A stretch of 64,000 nucleotides of DNA from CADEED01 sp036274075 (lineage in GTDB: Bacteria > Pseudomonadota > Gammaproteobacteria > Steroidobacterales > Steroidobacteraceae), in assembly GCA_036274075.1 (NCBI GenBank), contig DASUGK010000030.1:18311-82310 (forward strand), read 5' to 3'. The notes beneath the pieces were generated by a model. That model searched no databases, was not told the DNA's origin, and was given only the letters and a program-made list of their open reading frames with translations. The stretch's first letter is position 1. The number at the start of each line of letters is the position of its first letter. The position numbers and the translations under genes are program-made. Positions 52,087-60,488 of the stretch are shown piece by piece.

Positions 52087-53105
52087 CCAAGATGAAAGCC
52101 GCGGTCGTTCATGCCTTCAACCAACCGCTGGGAATCGAGGAAGTGCCGGTGCCCGAAGTCGTGCCGGGCCGCATCCTCGTCAAGGTCGTGGCCTCCGGCG
52201 TGTGCCACACCGATCTGCATGCGGCCGATGGCGACTGGCCCTTCAAGCCCAAGCCGCCCTTCATTCCGGGCCACGAAGCCGCGGGTTTCGTCAGCGCCGT
52301 CGGCGCCGGCGTGAAACACGTGAAGGAAGGCGACCGCGTCGGCGTACCGTGGCTGCATACGGCCTGCGGTCACTGCGAGCACTGCATGAGCAGCTGGGAG
52401 ACGCTGTGTGATCGCCAGCAGATCACGGGCTACACCGTGAACGGCGGCTTTGCCGAATACGTGCTCGCTGACCCGCTGTTCGTGGGCCAACTCCCATCGA
52501 ACGTGGATTTCCCGGCCATCGCGCCGGTGCTCTGCGCAGGATTGACGGTGTACAAGGGCCTGAAGCAGCTCGAGCGCAAACCCGGTGATTGGGTCGCGAT
52601 CTCGGGCGTCGGCGGCCTGGGGCACCTGGCAGTGCAGTACGCGAGGGCGATGGGATTCCATGTCGCGGCTGTCGACGTCGACGATGCGAAGCTCGAACTG
52701 GCGAAGAAGCTGGGCGCGGAGCTCGTCGTCAATGCCATGCAGTCGGACCCTGCGAAAGAATTGCACCGCGCGCTGCGCGGAGCCCATGGCGTGCTCGTGA
52801 CCGCGGTGTCGCGCAAGGCTTTCGAGCAGGCGCTGGGCATGTTGCACAAGCGCGGGACCATGGTGATCGTGGGTTTGCCGCCCGGCGATTTCGCCTTGCC
52901 TATCTTCGATGTGGTCGGCAACGCGAAGACCATTCGCGGCTCGACGGTCGGCACGCGCATGGACCTGCGAGAAGCCATCGCCTTTGCCGCGGAAGGCAAG
53001 GTGCACACTGTCTACAGCGAGGACAGTCTCGAAAACATCAACGGCATCTTCGACCGCATGCGCAAGGGCGTCATCGAAGGCCGCGTGGTGATGAAGCTGT
53101 CCTGA
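52083..53105 (+). CDS. Zinc-dependent alcohol dehydrogenase (AdhP-like)
   Basis: A 340-residue medium-chain dehydrogenase. Catalytic zinc ligands in ASGVCHTDLHAADG and PGHEAAGFV, structural zinc cysteines in CGHCEHCMSSWETLC, and NAD loop SGVGGLGHLAVQYARAMG. It oxidises a primary or secondary alcohol with NAD. It overlaps the MFS gene by four bases (ATGA) and ends the plus-strand catabolic operon, so it may supply the aldehyde or ketone precursor of the acid activated by the ligase. Confidence 0.92.
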   Translation: MTKMKAAVVHAFNQPLGIEEVPVPEVVPGRILVKVVASGVCHTDLHAADGDWPFKPKPPFIPGHEAAGFVSAVGAGVKHVKEGDRVGVPWLHTACGHCEHCMSSWETLCDRQQITGYTVNGGFAEYVLADPLFVGQLPSNVDFPAIAPVLCAGLTVYKGLKQLERKPGDWVAISGVGGLGHLAVQYARAMGFHVAAVDVDDAKLELAKKLGAELVVNAMQSDPAKELHRALRGAHGVLVTAVSRKAFEQALGMLHKRGTMVIVGLPPGDFALPIFDVVGNAKTIRGSTVGTRMDLREAIAFAAEGKVHTVYSEDSLENINGIFDRMRKGVIEGRVVMKLS

Positions 53106-53161
53106 GGGAATGGTGCGATGGGAGGAGCTGCCCGGAGCATTTTCGGCGGTAGACTCAAACG

Positions 53162-54088
53162 ATGCGAAGAGCCCTGCTGCTTTGCCTCGCGCTGCTGGAG
53201 GGATGTAGTTTGGCCGGCCCGGCTGCCAGCCTGCGCGACTGCGCAGACTGTCCCGAAATGGTGACAGTGCCCGCCGGCATCGCCATCCTCGGCGCATCGG
53301 CCGACGATCGCCAGCGCCGGTCCGACGAGCTGCCGGAGCGCAGGTTCACGATCCGAGAACCTTTCGCCGTGAGCCGCCACGAAATCACGCGCGACCAATA
53401 TGAAGCATTCGTGCGCGCGACCGGCCGGCGCGTGGAAGGCAACTGCCTGACCGATCGCCGGCAGCGTGGCATTTGGGCTTACGACGCCGAGACCACGTTT
53501 CGAGATCCGGGCTTTGCGCAGACCGGTGCCCAGCCCGTCGCCTGCGTGAACTGGGATGAAGCCAAGGCGTATGTCGATTGGCTCAACACGCAGACTCGAG
53601 GCGGCTACAGGCTGCTGACGGAAGTCGAGTGGGAGTACGTGGCTCGCGGCGGCGCGGCGAACGCCGTGTATCCATGGGGCAATGACGCGGCCAAGGGCTG
53701 TCCCTTCGCAAACGGATTCGATCAAACGGCGCTGGCGACGTACCAACCAGTGGATACGTCGGCATACAAGATCTACGACCCCCTGGCTTGCGTGGACGGC
53801 TGGCTCAACACGGCGCCGGTCGGTTCACTCGAGCCCAACGCCTTCGGCGTCTTCGACATGATCGGAAATGTTTCCGAGTGGATAGAGGACTGCCACGCCC
53901 CGTCGCACGAGGCGGTCGGCGAGGATGGGGCGGTGCCGGCCGTCGATGGCGCCTGTGCGAAGCGCATCGCAAAGGGCGGATCGTGGGGCACGCTCGGCAG
54001 CAACCTGCGGACGGCGGAGCGGTTTCCCTATGCGCCGGCCCATCGCGACGATTCGATCGGAATCCGCGTCGCGAAGACGCTGCCCTGA
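53162..54088 (+). CDS. FGE-sulfatase-fold lipoprotein lacking the catalytic cysteines
   Basis: A 308-residue protein of the SUMF1/formylglycine-generating-enzyme fold. A lipoprotein signal (RRALLLCLALLEGCSLAG) places it in the envelope. FAVSRHEITRDQYEAFVRAT, ACVNWDEAKAYVDWLNTQ, RLLTEVEWEYVARGG and NVSEWIEDC are family motifs. In true FGEs two cysteines sit just after the RGGSW-like strand; here KGGSWGTLGSNLRTAERFPY has none. It is thus probably a non-FGE member, a binding or structural relative, and no sulfatase gene is nearby. Confidence 0.85.
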   Translation: MRRALLLCLALLEGCSLAGPAASLRDCADCPEMVTVPAGIAILGASADDRQRRSDELPERRFTIREPFAVSRHEITRDQYEAFVRATGRRVEGNCLTDRRQRGIWAYDAETTFRDPGFAQTGAQPVACVNWDEAKAYVDWLNTQTRGGYRLLTEVEWEYVARGGAANAVYPWGNDAAKGCPFANGFDQTALATYQPVDTSAYKIYDPLACVDGWLNTAPVGSLEPNAFGVFDMIGNVSEWIEDCHAPSHEAVGEDGAVPAVDGACAKRIAKGGSWGTLGSNLRTAERFPYAPAHRDDSIGIRVAKTLP

Positions 54089-54138
54089 CGGCGCGTGTGT
54101 GCCGGGGGCATCCACCCGCCGACACATACGCTTTCCAA

Positions 54139-54738
54139 CTACCGACGGTGATCGTCGTGCTTCGCTTCGATGATGCCGGCTGCGAACCATGCTCCCGGCG
54201 TCGCCGGCGTGGTTGCCGTGGCCGGTGTCACTGAACGCACCAGCAGCACCGGCCGGTTGTCGACGTCGTCGCCGCAGGTCAGCGGCGGCGCTGCGCCCGT
54301 CGCATCGGCGAGCGTGCCGCGCACTTCGAAGTTGCCGTCCTCGTCGAGGTCGACGGGCTGGGAGTTGAACGGAGTCTGCTGCAGGGTGCCGGCCACCGCG
54401 GGCGGCACGGGTGCATTGCGGCAGAACAACGACAGCACCACCTGGCGCGGGCCACCACGGGTGCCAATGTTGTCCGTGCCGAGCAGCAGTACACCCGTGC
54501 CACGGGCACGGATCTCACCGGTGTTCCGGATCACGGCGCGAAACGACGTCATTCCCCACGGCACGCCGCCCGGATTCACCCCGGCAACCACGTTTGCAGC
54601 TCCGCCCGCGCGCAGGGGCTGCACGCCGATGGCGCCGTCGAAATCGAAGAGGGTGTTGTCGGGCTTGTGCCCACCGCCGGCTACGGCCGTGCCCGCGGCG
54701 ACGAGTCCGGCCAACGCCAAGAGTCTGCTGATTCCCAT
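54139..54738 (-). CDS. Secreted hypothetical protein (199 aa)
   Basis: Signal peptide MGISRLLALAGLVAAGTAVA, then a mature domain of about 180 residues with no recognised family. Features include DNTLFDFDGAIGVQPL, the beta-rich LLLGTDNIGTRGGPRQVVLS, two cysteines (LFCRNAP and LTCGDDVDNRP), and a Thr/Pro/Ala-rich stretch (SVTPATATTPATPGAW) before a charged tail IIEAKHDDHRR. It looks like a small beta-sandwich exported protein. It converges with the FGE-fold gene and diverges from the GST gene. Confidence 0.72.
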   Translation of the reverse strand: MGISRLLALAGLVAAGTAVAGGGHKPDNTLFDFDGAIGVQPLRAGGAANVVAGVNPGGVPWGMTSFRAVIRNTGEIRARGTGVLLLGTDNIGTRGGPRQVVLSLFCRNAPVPPAVAGTLQQTPFNSQPVDLDEDGNFEVRGTLADATGAAPPLTCGDDVDNRPVLLVRSVTPATATTPATPGAWFAAGIIEAKHDDHRR

Positions 54739-54860
54739 GGATCGCTCCTGAATTGAGTTGTTGTCGGGATCCGCCGTGAGTACCGCCAGGCTGCAGAAAG
54801 GTTCGCGGGTCTCCTCGAAGAGAGAGGCGCCCCGCCCCGCACCAGGAGCAATCTGCGCGC

Positions 54861-55532
54861 ATGAGCATGACCCTCTATTCCGGCCCGCTGAGCATGTTCG
54901 GCGCCAAGGTGCAGATTGCCGCGCTCGAAAAGCGGCTGGACTTCGAGCTCGTGATGGTCCCGTACGATTCGCGGCGGGGCTACGACCCGAAGCATCCGGA
55001 AGTCCTGCGCATCAATCCCAAGCGACAGGTCCCGGTGCTCGTCCACGGCGCGCTCGAGATCTTCGATTCCACGCAGATCTTCGAGTACCTGGAGGACATC
55101 CAGCCGGAGCCGGCGTTGTGGCCACGCGAGCCCGCCGCGCGGGCAGTCGCGCGCGGACTCGAACTTCAATCCGACGAAGTGTATTTCCCGCAAATCATCC
55201 GGCTGATGGGCCTGCAGGATGCGCTGGACAGCGAACCGGCCGTCGCCGCGATCGCTGCCGCGGGGAAACATTACGTCGAGATGGATCGGCGACTGGCGTC
55301 CAGCGAGTGGCTGGCGGGAACATATTCGTTTGCCGACATCGCCTTCTACATGGCCGCATTGTTTGGCGAACGGCAAGGCGCGCCGCCGACGGCAGCCACG
55401 CCGCATCTGCTCGCATGGCGGGAACGAATGACGCGGCGCACTCCGGTTTGCACGGTGGTGAGCGCCATGGCCCGATGGTTGAGAGACGCGGGCCGGCCCG
55501 TGCCCGCGTTCATGGCTGTGACCATCGTCTAG
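54861..55532 (+). CDS. Glutathione S-transferase family protein
   Basis: A 223-residue GST. The thioredoxin-like domain (LYSGPLSMFGAKVQIAALEK, then RQVPVLVHGALEIFDSTQIF with the cis-proline and the Glu/Asp-Ser gamma-glutamyl site) is followed by a helical domain with LAGTYSFADIAFYMAALFG, the N-capping box. The first-helix position has Ser rather than Tyr or Cys. Substrate is unknown: detoxification, isomerisation or dehalogenation are possible. An alternative start is the ATG two codons later. Confidence 0.87.
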   Translation: MSMTLYSGPLSMFGAKVQIAALEKRLDFELVMVPYDSRRGYDPKHPEVLRINPKRQVPVLVHGALEIFDSTQIFEYLEDIQPEPALWPREPAARAVARGLELQSDEVYFPQIIRLMGLQDALDSEPAVAAIAAAGKHYVEMDRRLASSEWLAGTYSFADIAFYMAALFGERQGAPPTAATPHLLAWRERMTRRTPVCTVVSAMARWLRDAGRPVPAFMAVTIV

Positions 55533-55598
55533 GGGCGCCCCGGGCCGCCGCCAGATCTGCACGCTTCCATCCAGCTGCGAGTACGATGGCTGCGCGCC

Positions 55599-56498
55599 AT
55601 GCAACCGGCCACATTCGTGCAAATCCTGAAGTCTGCCGCGCAGCGCTGGCTGGAGCGCGATGCGTTCGAGCACGCGGGGGCGCTGGCGTTCTGCACGCTG
55701 TTCTCGCTGGCGCCGCTGGTCATCATCATCGTGGCCATCGTCGGGATGGTGTTCGGTGAAGATGCGGCGAGCGGCCGGATCTCCGCCGCGATCTCCGACC
55801 TGGTCGGAGCCCAGGCCGCCTCGGCGGTGGAGGGCGCAGTGAGGCGCTCGCGGCTGGAGGAGGCGGGTCTCGTGCCCACCGTGATGGGCATCGGTGCGCT
55901 CATCTTCGGGGCGACCACGGTGTTTGCGCAGATGCAGAGCGCGCTCAACAAGTTCTGGGGCGTGCGGGCGAAGCCGGCACGCAGCGGCATCGTGACCTTC
56001 ATCACCGTGCGGCTGATGTCCCTGAGCATGGTGTTGATCATCGGCTTCCTGATGCTCACCTCCTTCGTCGTGAGCGTGGCGATCACCGGCATCATCGAGT
56101 ACGCCCAGGATTGGATTCCGATTCCCGGCTTTGCCGTCGCCGCCATCGACCTGGCAGTGTCCCTGGCCGTGACCACGGTGCTCTTCGGCATGCTGTTCAA
56201 GTATCTGCCGGACGTGAAAATACAATGGGCCGACGTGTGGCGCGGCGCGTTCATCACGGCACTGCTGTTCGCTTTCGGCAAGTACCTCATCTCGCGATAT
56301 CTCACGCACGTCGCGCCGGCCTCGACGTTCGGCGCGGCGGGTTCTCTGGTGCTCGTACTGCTGTGGGTGTACTACTCGTCGCTGATCCTGTTCTTCGGCA
56401 CCTGCCTCACCATCTCGACCATTCTGCATCGCGGCGGCGAGGTGGTTCCGAAGAAGACCGCGGTGCGGACGAAATTCGTGCTCGAAGAAGACGAATAG
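55599..56498 (+). CDS. YihY/BrkB-family membrane protein
   Basis: A 299-residue inner-membrane protein with six TMs. HAGALAFCTLFSLAPLVIII at the start and SLVLVLLWVYYSSLILFFGT near the end are hallmark segments of the YihY/virulence factor BrkB family (formerly annotated as ribonuclease BN, which is wrong). FGKYLISRYLTHVAPASTFG is also conserved. Members are possible lipid or solute transporters, function unsettled. A hairpin terminator follows the stop. Confidence 0.9.
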   Translation: MQPATFVQILKSAAQRWLERDAFEHAGALAFCTLFSLAPLVIIIVAIVGMVFGEDAASGRISAAISDLVGAQAASAVEGAVRRSRLEEAGLVPTVMGIGALIFGATTVFAQMQSALNKFWGVRAKPARSGIVTFITVRLMSLSMVLIIGFLMLTSFVVSVAITGIIEYAQDWIPIPGFAVAAIDLAVSLAVTTVLFGMLFKYLPDVKIQWADVWRGAFITALLFAFGKYLISRYLTHVAPASTFGAAGSLVLVLLWVYYSSLILFFGTCLTISTILHRGGEVVPKKTAVRTKFVLEEDE

Positions 56499-56525
56499 CC
56501 CAGGCGAACAGAAAACTTCACTGGG

Positions 56526-56559
56526 CAAGTTCCCGGCGGGATGGCTCCCGCCGGACTTG
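56526..56559. terminator. Bidirectional terminator between BrkB and PEGA genes
   Basis: CCGGCGGGA-TGGC-TCCCGCCGG (9-bp stem, 56533-56554) extended by CAAGT/ACTTG (two-base bulge on one side). On the plus strand TTTCCTATTTTT follows; on the minus strand the tail GAAGTTTTC is weaker. It separates two convergent genes. Confidence 0.75.
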
Positions 56560-56563
56560 TTTC

Positions 56564-57067
56564 CTATTTTTCGGCTGCTTGCTCAACTTTCGGTGCCGGC
56601 TCTGCGGCCGGGGCCGCGGACGGCTCTGCGGCCGGAGTCGCGACTGGCTCTGCGACCGGCGCCGCGAGCGGAACCAGCGTCAGCGTGACCGGATTCGGAG
56701 TGAGCTTCTTGGTCGCGCCGCTTGCGGCATCGACCGCAACGCCGATCAGGCCACCCAGTATCACGTTACCCGCCATGCCGGCCGCGCCTGCACCCGACAC
56801 TTCAGACAGCACGTTGACCGTGACTGGCTCGTATCCAGCGCGTTCGATCTGCAACATGTAATTGCGCTTGCGCTTCAGCTCGACGCTGCAGGGCGTCCTG
56901 CAGTTAGTGCCCGTCGGATTGATGCGTACATCCGCACCGGGCGGCTGCGTCTCAACGACAAGTACTTCGGTGGTGCCGCGTGTGATCGTCGCGCAACCCG
57001 AATTTGCCGCAGCGACTCCCAGGATGATCGCGGGGCGGATCACTGCGGCAATAGTCAATTTCTTCAT
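56564..57067 (-). CDS. PEGA-domain lipoprotein
   Basis: A 167-residue lipoprotein: signal ending ILGVAAANSGCATITRG with the lipidated Cys near residue 25. A PEGA domain follows (VVETQPPGADVRINPTGTNC, then LKRKRNYMLQIERAGYEPVT). A glycine-rich hydrophobic stretch (GAGAAGMAGNVILGGLIGVA) may insert in a membrane, and the tail is a low-complexity Ala/Pro/Glu repeat. PEGA domains are thought to bind cell-wall or surface polymers. Confidence 0.85.
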   Translation of the reverse strand: MKKLTIAAVIRPAIILGVAAANSGCATITRGTTEVLVVETQPPGADVRINPTGTNCRTPCSVELKRKRNYMLQIERAGYEPVTVNVLSEVSGAGAAGMAGNVILGGLIGVAVDAASGATKKLTPNPVTLTLVPLAAPVAEPVATPAAEPSAAPAAEPAPKVEQAAEK

Positions 57068-57366
57068 TTCTGCTCCAGGTAGATTCCATGGCGCAGAATG
57101 TCGCGATTCACCGACGAAACGCGCGAATGCGTTTCAAGGAATTCGTCTAACTATTAGGATCCGGAGTGTGACGGCGTAAGCACCGTCGCGCCTTGGCAGG
57201 AATACACAACGAGTTGGCGGAAACGAGCATTCCCTTGCTGCCGGGGCCTGAGTAGGGCATTGATTCGAAAGGGCCGGGACGACGACTATTCGAAACGCTG
57301 GCAGGCATGCCACTTCATGCCTAACAATGTGCCGGTCACGCGCTGCTGGAAGGGGGCTTTCCACCC
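57068..57366. other. Divergent intergenic spacer (299 nt)
   Basis: Lies between the PEGA lipoprotein (minus) and the DUF2314 protein (plus). It is less GC-rich around 57100-57160. The only structure I see is a short dyad TGGCA-GGCA-TGCCA around 57300-57315, and GGAAGGGGG upstream of the plus-strand gene. No coding frame is convincing. Confidence 0.5.
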
Positions 57367-58713
57367 ATGAGATTCGGCTTTTCAATTGCACTATGGCTTG
57401 CAGGCGCCTCCGCCGTTTCGGCGGCAGCCACCGGTCCGGATATCAAGTCTCCCGTTGTCCCGGTCGGCCCCATCGAGGTGACGTATCTGCTGCATTTCGC
57501 GCCCGAGCCTCGCGGCGACGTGGTGAAGCAGGGGCAGGAACTGGTGCGGCGGAGATATCCAACCCTCAAGGTATTGAAGGAGTCCGATGAGCGCGTCGCC
57601 GGACCCGCCGTGTTCATTTCGATGCTGGACATGAATCCGGCAGAAGGCTTCGAGCCTCCCTCGCTGGACTATCTGAAATACTTTGGACGCGGCGTGTCGC
57701 TCGAACTGGCCCAGGCCATGCAGAAGTCGAAAGTCGCCGCAGTGGTCACATTCACGTATGACGTCGCAGATGCCGTTGTCATGGCAAGACTGACGACCGA
57801 GGTGATGAACGAGTTCGGGACTCTCACTGCCGGTCTCATCTGGGATGACGAGACGCGCGAGCTGTTCACGCCTGCGGCGCTGGCGGAGAAACGCATGTCG
57901 CCCCCCGATCATGGTTTTCCGGACGTGCGCGGCCACATCACCATTCATGCATACCAGAGCGGTGAGTACATCCGCGCCATCACACTGGGCATGCGCAAGT
58001 TCGGCCTGCCCGACATCGTCATCAACGGGTTTTCCTGGTCGCTCAACACCCAGATGGGGAACACCATCAACCTGTTTGCCCAGTCGCTGGTCGAGGGCGC
58101 AACTCCGCCCATGGGGCGCTACGATTTCGATGTTTCGAAGTTGAAGCACGATGCCGTGCGCGCGACGTACGAGGAAGACCTGCTGGACGACGCGCACAAC
58201 GTGGCCGAGCTCACGCTTGCGAACGCCGAGGTCGACGAAGGTGATCCGGACAACCGGCTGCTCGAGCTGCGATTCGACCGGTATGCCGGCAAGACCGTGC
58301 ACGAGAAACACCAGGAGTTCGTCGGCAACTTCTTCGGTTCCGTCGAAACCGTCGCTTACATCAAGCACAACGACGCCATCCGCGCGGCAAGCGACCGCGC
58401 GCGCCAGAAGCTCCCCTCGCTACGCAAGGAATTCAATGCCGGCCTCCAGCCGGGGGAACACCTGCTCCTGAAGGCGCCCTTCGAAACCTCGAGCGGTGGC
58501 AGGGAGTGGATGTGGGTGGAAGTCAGCTCATGGAAGGGCGACGACATCGTCGGCTTGTTGGCCAACGAACCCGAGGACGTGCCGGGGCTGCGCGCCGGTT
58601 CGACCGTCAAGGTGAGCGAAAAGGAAGTCTTCGACTACATTCGCTACAAGGCGGACGGGAGTTCGGAAGGCAACGAGACGGGCAAGGAAATCGAGAAGGT
58701 CCGGACGCGGTAG
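57367..58713 (+). CDS. Secreted DUF2314-domain protein
   Basis: A 448-residue protein with a signal peptide (MRFGFSIALWLAGASAVSAA). The N-terminal 250 residues (VTYLLHFAPEPRGDV, VVTFTYDVADAVVMARLTTE, YQSGEYIRAITLGMRKFGLP) form a domain I do not recognise. The C-terminal part from about 330 is DUF2314: EFNAGLQPGEHLLLKAPFET, REWMWVEVSSWKGDDIVGLL and VKVSEKEVFDYI. That domain is of unknown function and is usually found alone in short cytosolic proteins, so the exported fusion is of interest. Confidence 0.8.
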   Translation: MRFGFSIALWLAGASAVSAAATGPDIKSPVVPVGPIEVTYLLHFAPEPRGDVVKQGQELVRRRYPTLKVLKESDERVAGPAVFISMLDMNPAEGFEPPSLDYLKYFGRGVSLELAQAMQKSKVAAVVTFTYDVADAVVMARLTTEVMNEFGTLTAGLIWDDETRELFTPAALAEKRMSPPDHGFPDVRGHITIHAYQSGEYIRAITLGMRKFGLPDIVINGFSWSLNTQMGNTINLFAQSLVEGATPPMGRYDFDVSKLKHDAVRATYEEDLLDDAHNVAELTLANAEVDEGDPDNRLLELRFDRYAGKTVHEKHQEFVGNFFGSVETVAYIKHNDAIRAASDRARQKLPSLRKEFNAGLQPGEHLLLKAPFETSSGGREWMWVEVSSWKGDDIVGLLANEPEDVPGLRAGSTVKVSEKEVFDYIRYKADGSSEGNETGKEIEKVRTR

Positions 58714-58725
58714 CAGCGCAAGGTG

Positions 58726-59139
58726 CTACGGCCAGTGCGGCGAAATCGAGTACTCGAGCCGCAGCGTGCACGGATTTCCGCCATGCCGGGTTCCGGCGCA
58801 GGACAACTGGCCGCTGGCGCATGAATCGTGCGAGCTCACGGCGAGTTCCACCGGGCCCGACAGGTTGAACTCGCCGCCGCAGTCGCCGTAGGGGCAGGCA
58901 AAACAGAAATACGCCGGTGCCGGCGGATGAAACACCGTGACCTGGGGCGAGGGAAGAAAGCGCGTGCTGTCGCTGAAATCAAATTCGATCTGCAGCGACT
59001 TCAGGCCCGGAAAGCGCGTGCGTATCGTCGGCGCCGCGACGCGGCCACGCCGGTGCCGTTCCCGCATGGCGTCGCGGGTCGCAGTCGGCGTATTGGCTTG
59101 CAGGAAGTTGCGCATGGCCATCTTTGAAGCTCCAGTCAT
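58726..59139 (-). CDS. Cysteine-rich hypothetical protein (137 aa)
   Basis: I do not recognise the family. A basic N-terminal third (ATRDAMRERHRRGR) precedes a cysteine-rich core with CFACPYGDCGGEFNLSG and, further on, SCASGQLSCAGTR and NPCTLRLEY. Together these offer six cysteines in a pattern compatible with a zinc-ribbon-like fold. ATG 59139 overlaps the stop of the upstream gene (ATGA), so the two small proteins are probably made together. It converges with the DUF2314 gene, 12 nt apart. Confidence 0.6.
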   Translation of the reverse strand: MTGASKMAMRNFLQANTPTATRDAMRERHRRGRVAAPTIRTRFPGLKSLQIEFDFSDSTRFLPSPQVTVFHPPAPAYFCFACPYGDCGGEFNLSGPVELAVSSHDSCASGQLSCAGTRHGGNPCTLRLEYSISPHWP

Positions 59140-59495
59140 CCGACGAATGCGATCTCGTGGCAACGAGGACTATCCCCATGGTCGCGGCCCGGCATGCGCA
59201 CGTTCAGGCTGTAGTCGTCGGCGTGCAACACGCCGTCCAGCGTGCGCAGGTGACGAAACGGTCCGTGCTGTACGGGTGTTTCTCCCGGCCGCGAGGTGAT
59301 GCGCACGCGCACCGGGCCCTCGCATTCGAGCTCGCGATGCGAACGGCCGCTGACATGCCACAACCCTTCGACGCAGCGCGCCACGACATAGTTGTCGGCC
59401 GCGCGCAGGGTTCCGTCCGCGCAGAAGCGGACGAACGATGCCAGCATCAGCGTCGGTGTATCGCCTTTGCCAACGAGGAAGTTGACTCGCAGCAA
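59136..59495 (-). CDS. Hypothetical protein (119 aa), coupled to the Cys-rich protein
   Basis: A small soluble beta-rich protein without signal peptide. Segments such as FVRFCADGTLRAADNYVVAR, LWHVSGRSHRELECEGPVRV and LHADDYSLNVRM resemble a compact barrel or PilZ-like size class, but I cannot assign a family. It starts 7 nt after the RRM gene stop and overlaps the following gene by four bases, so it sits in a three-gene minus-strand run. Confidence 0.55.
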   Translation of the reverse strand: MLRVNFLVGKGDTPTLMLASFVRFCADGTLRAADNYVVARCVEGLWHVSGRSHRELECEGPVRVRITSRPGETPVQHGPFRHLRTLDGVLHADDYSLNVRMPGRDHGDSPRCHEIAFVG

Positions 59496-59502
59496 GGCCG
59501 AC

Positions 59503-59775
59503 CTAACGACGCCGGCCGGGCCCGCCGCTGCGGGGACGCTCGTGTGCCTCGTGCACCTTCAACGGCCGGCCGCCAAAGTCCTTGCCATCGAGACCTTGCA
59601 TGGCATTGGCTGCTTCGGCGGTGGCCATCTCGACGAATCCGAATCCCCTGGGAGTTCCGGTCTCTCGATCGTTGACCAGCGAAAGGCTCTGCACCGTTCC
59701 GTATTCGGCGAACAACGCGCGCACCGTCTCCTGGTTGGCAGAGAACGGCAGATTTCCAACGTAGAGTTTGGTCAT
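59503..59775 (-). CDS. RRM-domain RNA-binding protein
   Basis: A 90-residue single-RRM protein. RNP2 is KLYVGNLPF at the start and RNP1 is RGFGFVEMA near residue 45, followed by a short Arg/Gly/Pro tail (ERPRSGGPGRRR). Bacterial proteins of this type bind single-stranded RNA and are often cold- or stress-responsive. ATG 59775 starts directly at the RNP2 strand. The upstream 180 nt up to the hairpin at 59955 is a long untranslated leader. Confidence 0.9.
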   Translation of the reverse strand: MTKLYVGNLPFSANQETVRALFAEYGTVQSLSLVNDRETGTPRGFGFVEMATAEAANAMQGLDGKDFGGRPLKVHEAHERPRSGGPGRRR

Positions 59776-59954
59776 GGGATCGTCCTTGCATGAAGGATGA
59801 GATCCAGGCATCAGTGCCTGGCCGGTTCGCGAGGACCAGGAGGTGACTGGCTCTGGCCGGGAAGACGCCGGGACGGCGCGGGCTCAGAGGCGGGCAGGTC
59901 GAAGGTTCACAATCCGGATTGCAGTTTAGTCGAGCCGGACTCAGATTGCACTCG

Positions 59955-59988
59955 AAGGCCCAGGGCCGCCTGCGCGGCCCTGGGCCTT
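59955..59988. terminator. Perfect 15-bp stem-loop between Hsp20 and RRM genes
   Basis: AAGGCCCAGGGCCGC and its exact complement flank a four-base loop CTGC. On the minus strand it lies 27 nt past the Hsp20 stop. The plus-strand side reads on into TTTTGCCC. T-runs are short on both sides, but the stem is very strong. Confidence 0.75.
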
Positions 59989-60014
59989 TTGCCCTGTGGC
60001 AGGGGACTCGCGAA

Positions 60015-60488
60015 TCAGTTGATCGTGATCCGCTTGACCTGGCGCTGGGCTTCCGGCTTCTTCTGAAGCTGGACTGTCAGCACGCCGTTCTTGAACGACG
60101 CCTTGACCTTGTCGGGGTCGATGTCATCGCTCACCGGGATGTTGCGCTCGAACGCACCTTCCCAGCGCTCGCTGTACAGGCGGCCGTTCTGTTCGAGCTC
60201 CTTGTGGCCCTTGAGCGTCAGCACGCCTTCCTGGAGCGTGATTTCGACGTCGCGCTCCTCCATGCCGGGAAGCTCCGCTACGACCTTGAGCTTGTCTTCC
60301 GTCTCGCTGACCTCGATATGCGGCCACTCGGAGCCCGTCCGGGCCGGCATGCCGAAGTCGTTCAGGAAGTCATCGAAAATGCGATTCATTTCCCGATGCA
60401 GCGCCAGGAACGGGCTTGCGCCCTCCTTGTGGCGATTGATCTCGATGTTCCGGCTCTTGCCCCACGGTACGAGGCTCCTCATGTTCAT
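60015..60488 (-). CDS. Hsp20/alpha-crystallin small heat-shock protein
   Basis: A 157-residue holdase chaperone. The alpha-crystallin domain (residues about 50-145) contains VSETEDKLKVVAELPGMEE, LTLKGHKELEQ and the final strand FKNGVLTVQLQKKPEAQ; the C-terminal RITIN carries the IxI motif used for oligomer assembly. AAAGGAGG precedes the ATG. It is divergent from the SPW-repeat gene across 174 nt and ends at the strong hairpin. Confidence 0.93.
   Translation of the reverse strand: MNMRSLVPWGKSRNIEINRHKEGASPFLALHREMNRIFDDFLNDFGMPARTGSEWPHIEVSETEDKLKVVAELPGMEERDVEITLQEGVLTLKGHKELEQNGRLYSERWEGAFERNIPVSDDIDPDKVKASFKNGVLTVQLQKKPEAQRQVKRITIN

Noticed and set aside
53162..54088. A genuine sulfatase-maturing formylglycine-generating enzyme
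   Set aside because: The catalytic cysteine pair is absent, the protein carries a lipoprotein signal and no sulfatase gene is in the window.
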